Positions 11,201-20,200 of a DNA stretch of 64,000 bases are shown piece after piece; the stretch's first letter is position 1, and every line of letters starts with the position of its first letter. Origin of the DNA: Juglans regia (lineage: Eukaryota > Streptophyta > Magnoliopsida > Fagales > Juglandaceae); the NCBI RefSeq assembly GCF_001411555.2, contig NC_049914.1, positions 11,584,847-11,648,846 of the forward strand, read 5' to 3'. The translations under genes were made by a program, and so were the position numbers. The notes under the pieces were generated by a model. It was not told the DNA's origin, did not search any database, and saw only the letters and a list, made by a program, of their open reading frames with translations.

Positions 11201-14200
11201 AAAGTGGGGAGCGGGACTAATATTCTCTTCTGGCACGATGTTTGGTATGGTGATTTACCTCTTAAATTAGCATTTCCTAGTCTTTTCAAGATTGCTGAAA
11301 ACAAAGGGGCTGCTGAGGCTGATTCATATTTATTCTCTAATAACATGCTGAATTGGAATGTGGAATTTACTAGAGATTTACAGGACTGGGAAGTGAGTGA
11401 AGCTGCTGATTTCTTTGTAAAACTTTATGATTCGAAGATTGATCTGATCAGGGAGGACAGGATGTAGTGGGTTCATGATAATAAATCCAGATTCTCGGTG
11501 AATTCCTATTACAAGGTGTTAAATAGACATGATAATAATACATACCCCTGGAAATGCATTTGAAAAGCTAGAGTGCCCAGTAAAGTTGCATTCTTCTGCT
11601 GGTTGGTGTCGCTGGAGAAAGTTTTAACAACTGATAATTTGAGGAAAATGGGTTTATATGTGATGGATTGGTGCTTGTGCAAAAAGGATGGCGAATCAGT
11701 TAATCACCTGTTTCTTCATTGAGAACTGGTGACTGCTTTATGGAATGAGTTATTTGCAAGGGTAGGCTTTGCTTGGGTGATGCCTTTTCAAGTAGTGGAT
11801 TTCTTGGCTAGTTGGCTAGGCGCTGCGGGATGTGGAGGCAATAAAGCTGAATGGAGGATGATTCCTTTGTGTTTGTTCTGGTGCCTATGGCTGGAGAGAA
11901 ATGGGACGTGCTTCGAAGATTGTGAACGCACAATGGGGGAATTTAGGGTTTTTTTCTTTAGAGCTTTAAATTTTTGGGTGAACAATCTAGTGAAGGACAT
12001 GAATATCTTGTAATGCTTTATTTTAATTATATTTTGCTTTAGTTTGTATTTAGGTGTATTCTCATGTATACTCCCTTAGTACTTGGGCTATTGCCTATTT
12101 ACTTGGAATAAAATCTCTTATTACCTATCAAAAAAATAAAATAAAGAGCAAAAACTTCTCCTTCCCAAGCAATGTGGGATCCCATACACAACCTACCTTA
12201 TTCTCTTATCATATGGGGGTATCACACCTTTATTTCTTACCTCTCACTTCATCTCTAACAATAAAATGAGTTAGGTTATATATGGATAGTGAGTTTGAGA
12301 TTAGATGAGTTGAGATGAAAGTTGAAAGTTGAATAAAATATTGTTAGAATTTTATTTTTTAATATTATTATTGTTTTGAGATTTGAAAAAGTTGAATTGT
12401 TTATTGTATTTTGTGTGGGAATTTGTGAAAGTTGTAATGATGAGATAAGATGGGTTGAGAGCTCCTCTCAATCCATACCGAGCCTTAATCTGAAATTTCT
12501 TTATTTGCAAGCATCTGATTATCCCAGCAAATTGCTGTAAATTAAAGCAAGAAAATCTATAACACCCTAAGGGAAGGCCCAAGCCACATTTAGGCGATTT
12601 TCCAAAAGGACTAGTCAATGGTACAATTGAAGCCCTGTTTGAATCCTTATAAAGAGCAAGAACTTCAATGTAGGACCCCATACACCTCATATACTCACTA
12701 CTTGGTGAGGTGAATCACAATTTCTCCCTTAAATACCCAACATCCTCATTGGGTTATTCCATCATATGTGGCATAACTCAAGTCCCACACTCTTGGTTGG
12801 GGTTGGTTACGATACTCTATTTGTAACACCCTAAGGTAAGGCCCAAGCAATGTGGGATCCTATCCTATACACACTACTCAGTATGGGGTATATCATAAAA
12901 TCACTTACAGAAAAAGCAAGAAAATTCTTGTTGCTATTGCTACTGATTCTGATCTGAACGAGATGAGGCACATTCAGCTTTTATAGCCTTTTGATATATT
13001 CTGATTTGTTTCTATGGTATGCTGGTGCTTGGGTCTAGTGCTGTATATCTTTATCGTACTATCTTTAACTTATGCTACCGAGTGTTTGTTTTTCCTGATC
13101 CATTCTTCTATATCACATCTGGACACTTTTCCAGTAATGATAGGCTTATAAAACTCTTGTAAATATGGTGCTATCCTACCTCTCTGGGTGTCTTTTTCAA
13201 TGTATACTCAGCCATATATCTGGTTTTTTCTTTTTCCCTTTTATCCCAAGGAATGTATCAATAGTTATGTTATGGTTTTTCATCTTGCCCTTCTCTGGTT
13301 CTGTTAGGTATAGCTGAAAAACTTGATTGTGAAACCATATGAGCTTCATACAGTAATTTCCTAGATGGGCTTGAGGGTACATTTTTTTAAGGTTCTCAGT
13401 CCTTGACTTTGAATACAAGAAGTTTTCTTTTGTTCTGGGATCATGATATCTGTTCTGAACTTATATAAAAAAAAAATGTTATCTGTGTTCTGAACTTATA
13501 TATAAAAAAAAATGTTATTTGTTCTGATACTTCCTGAACTATAATGCTTCAGGACAAGCATTATGTGCACTGATGAGGCATCCTTGGTTGTTCTTTTTGT
13601 GTTTTCTTATGACATGTTTTGTTGAATGATTGTCTTGCTTGAATAATTTCTCTGTAAGTTTCATATTCTTTTTCTTCACGTTTTGAGTCATTGGTAAAAC
13701 TTTTTTAACTGATATTTATGTTGCTTGGAATTTACCTACCATTTTCTTAGTAATATCTGAGTTTATGTTATTTTGCCTCGGTCGTCTAGATTCTCAGCAT
13801 GATTCCCAAAGAGTCTGATGGTGAGCGTTTTGAAGATTCTCTTTCTCGCGTTTGTCGCCTCGGCGGTGGAACAGCTACAGATAATGCTGACAGTGACAGT
13901 GATGTGGAAGTTGTTGCGGATTATTTTGGTGTCAATCTACGGTGTCCAGTAAGTTGCTCTTCAGAATTGTTGATGAAGTGGAAATGTTTTCTTTGATTTT
14001 GTTAAGAGTATGGCAGTACTCACAGGGAATATAATACATTTAGGTAGTGCAGTACACTGTTTAATATTTTTTTACAAGTATATTATTAGTGTATGTGCTG
14101 CAAACTGAGTCTCTATCTCACAGTTGGAATATAAAGAACTAGGTTTTTTAATGCATGTTAATGATTCTCTTCTCAATGCTTCTGTATTATTTTGACTCAA

Positions 14201-17200
14201 GATACCAAGAAATTATCTTAATGCTACCGGTTGACTGATAAATGAAAGTGCCTAATCGAGCATTTCACCAGTGCATTATCTTGATTGTATTTTAAAAAAA
14301 TCTTTTAGATGAGTGAAGCTTTCATTCTTATTAATAAACAATATGTATTTGCTTTTATTAATTTCTCCTTTCATTCAATAAAGGAGCTATTGATTTGAAA
14401 TTTCATTTCTTTCCATTGTATATAGTCTAAAAAATTGGTCTAAAATTATAGTAATTTGTCTAAAGAATATATACCTATAAAATGAAGTCTAAAAAATTGG
14501 TAATTTGTCAATGTTCAACAAGCTTCTAAATTAATTTAACTGCTAAGGGAGGAATTTAGTTTCTTTTGGTTCTCAAATTACACTTTCCCCTTCTCTTTTC
14601 TGAATAGTCTTTTGACGTTTAATTTGTATATGAATATAATTTTTTTCTTACCACTTTGGGGCTGGTTTGGATTCATTGATGAGATGAGATGGTTTTAGAT
14701 GAGAGATGAAAGTTGAAAAAATATTGTTAGAATATTATTTTTTAATATTATTATTGTTTTGAGATTTGAAAAAGTTGAATTGAGATTTGAAAAAGTTGAA
14801 TTGTTTATTATATTTTGTATGAAAATTTGACAAAGTTGTAATGATGAGATGATATGAGGTGAAAAACTTTCTGAATCCAAACAGGGCCTAATCATGCAAA
14901 GTACTTTGAGATGTTTCTGTTAAGGTTTTTTGAAAGAAGCAGCTCAACTGCTTGGAGAAATTAATGGATCGTCATTTATATCCCATATCTAATTATCATA
15001 AGGGTACATTCAATATATGGAATGGGTATTAATATTCTTTTAGGATTAGGAATAAGTATATTTATTCTTTGGTTTGGTGACAACACTGTCTTCACTAGAT
15101 TGTGATTAAAATTCTTAAAATTCCCAAGACCATTTTTTTCCAAAAAAAAAAAAAAAAACAACCAAAAATTTCTATTTTCTTAAAGAGTGCAAAAACATTT
15201 TGGACATGGTGGCCAACCACCCACACAAAGCCACGGGGGTGGTCAGACTAGTTTCGAGGGTGGTCTGACCACCCCATGACTTTGTGCTTTGGGTGGCTGG
15301 CAACCAAAAAGTACTACAGTTTTTTTTTTGGAAAAGATGTAAAGCTTTTCTTAATTCTTTAGTCCTGAGTATTTGAGCTATGCCTTTTGCCTTTTTTTTA
15401 ATAATAGAATCGTCTATACTTGTCAACAAAATTCAACACCTTGGTACTCTCTTTCTATTCTTATTTCAATAAAATTTACTTTTACCTATAAAAAAAAAAA
15501 AAAAAAAAAATTCAACACCTTTGTTTTCCTCATTTATAGGAATAGCTATTCCTAGCCATCGAAATGGGATAGCTACTCCTATTCCTTGAATAAAAACAAA
15601 AGGAAATTATGGGATATTCATTCCATGCCAGGGTTTGCTTAATGTACCATTTACCTTGTGAAGTATATGGACTGATGTCATTTACTCACTTTGTTTCTTC
15701 TGTATCATCTCTATTAAAGAAGGTATTTTAGGATTTTTTGTGGAAGTTTTCCTTCAGCTTATAACAAAATGATTTGTTGTGTAAAGGCTTGAGGTGAATA
15801 AAGAGGATGTTGAAGTTCCTTCTTCTCTTTATAATTCTAATTACAAAAATGTGCTGCATGCTGTGCGCTGGGAGTGTTACAAGAGTTGACAAAGTGTGCC
15901 ATTTAAATTCGAAGAGGCAAATGGTCAAGAAAATTCTAGGGTTACTGGGTATGCCTGAATGCCAATTTCCCTGGCACACTATAAATAAGAAGTATTTTTC
16001 TTCTGTTATCCTTTTTAGGATTGTGGGGCGAGAAGGGGGTCCCAAGGATAGCAATAGTTTCCTTAAATTATATGAAAGTAGCCCCGAGTGCTATTTTCAG
16101 AGATAGAAAGGGATGGGGGGGAAGATGTGGGGTCTTCTCGGCTGCTAGTTGTTGCAAATGACCCTTCTGAGGGGGATGGAAGCTTTATTTGCCTTGTGGA
16201 AGATCTTGTTGTGCCGATGAAGACCCAGTGGACATTCAGAGATGAGATGGACCGGGGGAGATCTGATAACACTAAAATACCTGCTGCCAGACCAGGTTAA
16301 TGTCTCTGATGGGGTGTTGCATAAAGTAAAGGAGATCCAGCACTGTGTTGGAATCGAGTGAGGGTTTTGAGGAACAATTCATGGCTTTACTAACAACCAT
16401 TGAAGTTGGACATGGCCAGTCGAAGAAGTCAGATTCTAAAAAACAAAGGGAGCTAAAGAGGCTAACATGGTCTCTAAACTATGAGGGCAGTTAAAGTTCA
16501 AGTAGAGAGAGCTAAAGGGTGGAGGTCAGCTCCAGCTTTATGAAGCCCCAGATTGTTTCTTGGAATGTCCGAGGGCTCAATGTGGCAAATAAATGCCTTC
16601 GGGTGAAAAACATGCTTCGTGAGTGGAAGGCAGACATAAGTGTGTTTACAGGAAACTAAGCTGAAATTTATTCCCAGGAGAGTTGTCAGGAGTTTATGGA
16701 GCTGACTTACATGGATTGGGTTTATCTTGCTTTTGACGGGGCTTCAGGAAGTGTTTTGGTGATGTGGGATAGAAGTGTGGTGGAGAAAATGGAGGAATTT
16801 ATTGGAGAGTATATTGTGGCATGTTCCTTTAGGAATGTTGATGATAATTATTTATGGGCTTTTGCTGGTATTGACGAGCTGAATATGAACAACAATAGAA
16901 GAATCCTATGGGAAGAACTTGCTGGAATTCATAACTGGTGGAATCTACCATGGTGCATAGGTGGTGATATATTACAAGATTTCCTAGTGAACGTTCTGGT
17001 GACAGTAGATTACGACCAGCGATGACAGAGTGTATTTTCGACTTGGGTTCGATGAATATTCCTCTCGTGGGTGGTGCTTATACGTGGTCCGATAATCATA
17101 CGTGGTCTAGATTGGACAGATTTTTAGTATCATCAGAGTGGGAAACTCATTATCCTAGGCTTTGTCAAAAGAGTAGCCTCGTTTATGTTTGGATCATTTC

Positions 17201-20200
17201 CCATTATTACTAGATTGTGGAGGCATTCAAGGTGGGTGTCGGTATTTTAAGTTTGAAAATGTGGCTGAAAACTGAAGGTTTTGTAGAAAGGGTTGGGCAT
17301 GGTGGGATTCTTATCAGATTAATGGCACTCCTAGCTTCATTTTTGCAGGTAAACGAAAGCTCTAAAAAATGATTTAAAGCTATGGAATATTCAATCTTTT
17401 GGTGATGTAGGAGATCGTAAAAAGGCTATGCTAGAGAAGCTTCAAGAGGAAGAGAGGACACAGGAGGGGCAAACTCTTTTATTGACGAAGCATCTCTGAA
17501 GGCTGAGTTAAAAGGTAGAATTAGAAAGGGTGGTGTTATTGGAGGAGATCTCTTGGCTTCAAAAATCAAGAGCTTTATGGTTGAAAGGAGACCGTAACAC
17601 AGTTCTTTCACAAATCGGACAACTCCCATAGGAGAACTAACAACCATTGAGATGTTGAAAATAGACAAAGTGGAATGTATGGAGGCTCTTGTGATTAGGG
17701 AACATGTTGTAGGATTTTTTGAACACTTGCTTTCTTAACAGGTGGGATGGTGCCAAAACTCGATGGACTAGCCTTTGAGTCCATTGATCCACATTAGGTT
17801 TTGTGGCTGGAGAGGCCTTTTGAGGAATTAGAGGTCCACACCGTGATAAGGAGAATGGTTCAAGATAAAGCACCGAGCCCCGCGGCTTTTCCATGGGATT
17901 TTTTCAAACTTGTTGGGATGTGGTGAGGGTGGATTTGATGAAAGTGTTCCAAGAATTCTTTTTAGTATGGAATTTTGAGAAAAGCCTTAATGCCACATTT
18001 ATAGCACTCATTCCTAAAAAGATTGGGGCTTCGGAGGTGAAGGATTTTCGACCCATCAACCTTGTGAATGAGATATATAAGATTATTTCTAAGGTGCTTG
18101 TCAATCGTCCAAAAGGTTTTGGGGAGAATTATTTCAAAACCCCAAAATACTTTTGTTAAAGATAAGCAAATTCTGGATTCAGTTCTCATTGCTAATGAAT
18201 GCCTAGACAGTAGGCTAAAATCTGGCCACCTGGGAATCCTATGCAAGGTAAATATGGAGAAAGCGTATGATCATGTTAACTGGGAGTTCTTACTGTATGT
18301 ACTTGGGAGGTGTGGTTTTGGGGAGAAATGGTGCTCGTTGATTAGATGGTGTATTTCAATGGTAAGGTTTTCAATATTGGTAAATGGTAGCCCGAATAGT
18401 TTCTTTAATAGCTCTCGGGGCCTAAGACAAGGAGATCCTTTGTCCCCACTCCTTTTTGTTCTTGTCATGGAGGCACTTAGCAAAATGATTCTTGCCTTGT
18501 GAATAGTGGCTTAATTGAGGGATTCTCGGTGGGTGATCCTATTAGGGGCACTACTAACCTATCTCATTTATTGTTTGCAGATAGGCAGAACAAAACCAAG
18601 TTCGAACATTGAGGACATTATTACTTTGTTTTGAAGCGGCATCCGGCTTGAAAGTGAACTTTGATAAATCAGAATTGGTGCCAGTTGGCAATGTTTGTAA
18701 CATCAGGCAGTTGGCTAGTATCCTTGGATGTAAGGTTTCCTCTCTTTGCCTTGAACTACCTTGGTCTTCCTTTGGAGGCAGTTGCAAGATCTATATATCG
18801 ATTTGGGATTCAATGGTGGAGAAGATTGAACGCAGATTCGTAGGTTGGAGGAGATTATATCTCTCGAAAGGCGGTAGGATCACCCTTGTCCAAAGTACTC
18901 TTTCTAATTTACCAATGTATTTTTTTATTTGTATTCCCAATTCCAGCAAGTGTGGTGAACCGTATTGAGAAGCTGTATTGTAATTCGCTTTGGAGTGTAA
19001 TAGGAGAAGAATTCAAGTATCATCTAGTCAAGTGGGATAAGGTATGTTCTCCAGTCTCTTCAAGTGGGTTGGGCATTAGAATATGAGGATCTTCAATCGA
19101 GCTTTGCTTGGGAAGTGGTTGTGGAGATATATTATGGAACTGGAAGTCCTATGGAAGTCAGTGATTGATTACAAATATGGGGGCTTTTTTTGGTCCCGAG
19201 GGGGGTTGCACTAGGGAGGTTCACGGGGTTTATGGAGTGGGAATTTGGAAACACATTCGAAGAGGGTGGGGGATCTTTAATCGGCATACAAGAATGGTGT
19301 TGGGCAATGGATCTAGAATAAAATTCTGGACTGACCTATGGTGTGGAGACTAAGCCTTAAAGGATTCATTTCCACCAGTCTTTAGGATTGCAGGTGAGAA
19401 AGATGCTTCAGTGGCTAATTGCATGGAGTTATCTGGGGACCTAATCCTGTGGAACGTGAATTTTACTAGAGCCGCCCAAGATTGGAAAGTTGGCAGCATT
19501 GTGGAGTTCTTTGGTCTTCTATACACCATGATGTCGAGAACCCAAGGAGTAGACAAGATTGGTGGATTCCCACCGGTAAAGTTACATTCTCGGTCCGCTC
19601 TTTCTATAAGTCTCTTACACAACCACAGAATACGGAATTCCCATGGAGAAAAATATGGAGAAACAAGGCGCCTCCCAAGCGGCATTTTTTGTATGGACAA
19701 CAACATTAGGTAAGATCATGACGATGGATAATCTACGGATACGTAAGGTGATCATAATAGATTGGTGTTGCATGTGTAGGAAAAATAGTGAAACTGTGGA
19801 TAATTTACTGTTGCATTGTGAGGTGGCCGGAAAGTTATGAAATGAAGTGTTTAATAGAATGGACTTAGCTTGGGTTATGCATGCCACAGTGACAGAGCTC
19901 ATGACCAGCTGGATAAATCTCAATGGTGTGGAAAATGGTCTCTATTTGTATCCTGTGGTGCCTATGGAAGGAGAGAAATGACCGGACATTTGAAGACAAG
20001 GAGCGCTCACTAGAAGAACTTCGATTATTTTTTGTTAGCACTCATTTTCTTTGGGCCACAATTGTAGATTTTCGTGGCCTCGATTTTCATAATTTTCTTG
20101 TTTCTATTGCTTCTCTCTGAATAGTGACCTTTTGTATACCATCTTGTGTATTTGGGCTATGCCTATTCATATCAATATAATTGTTTACTTATAAAAAAAA

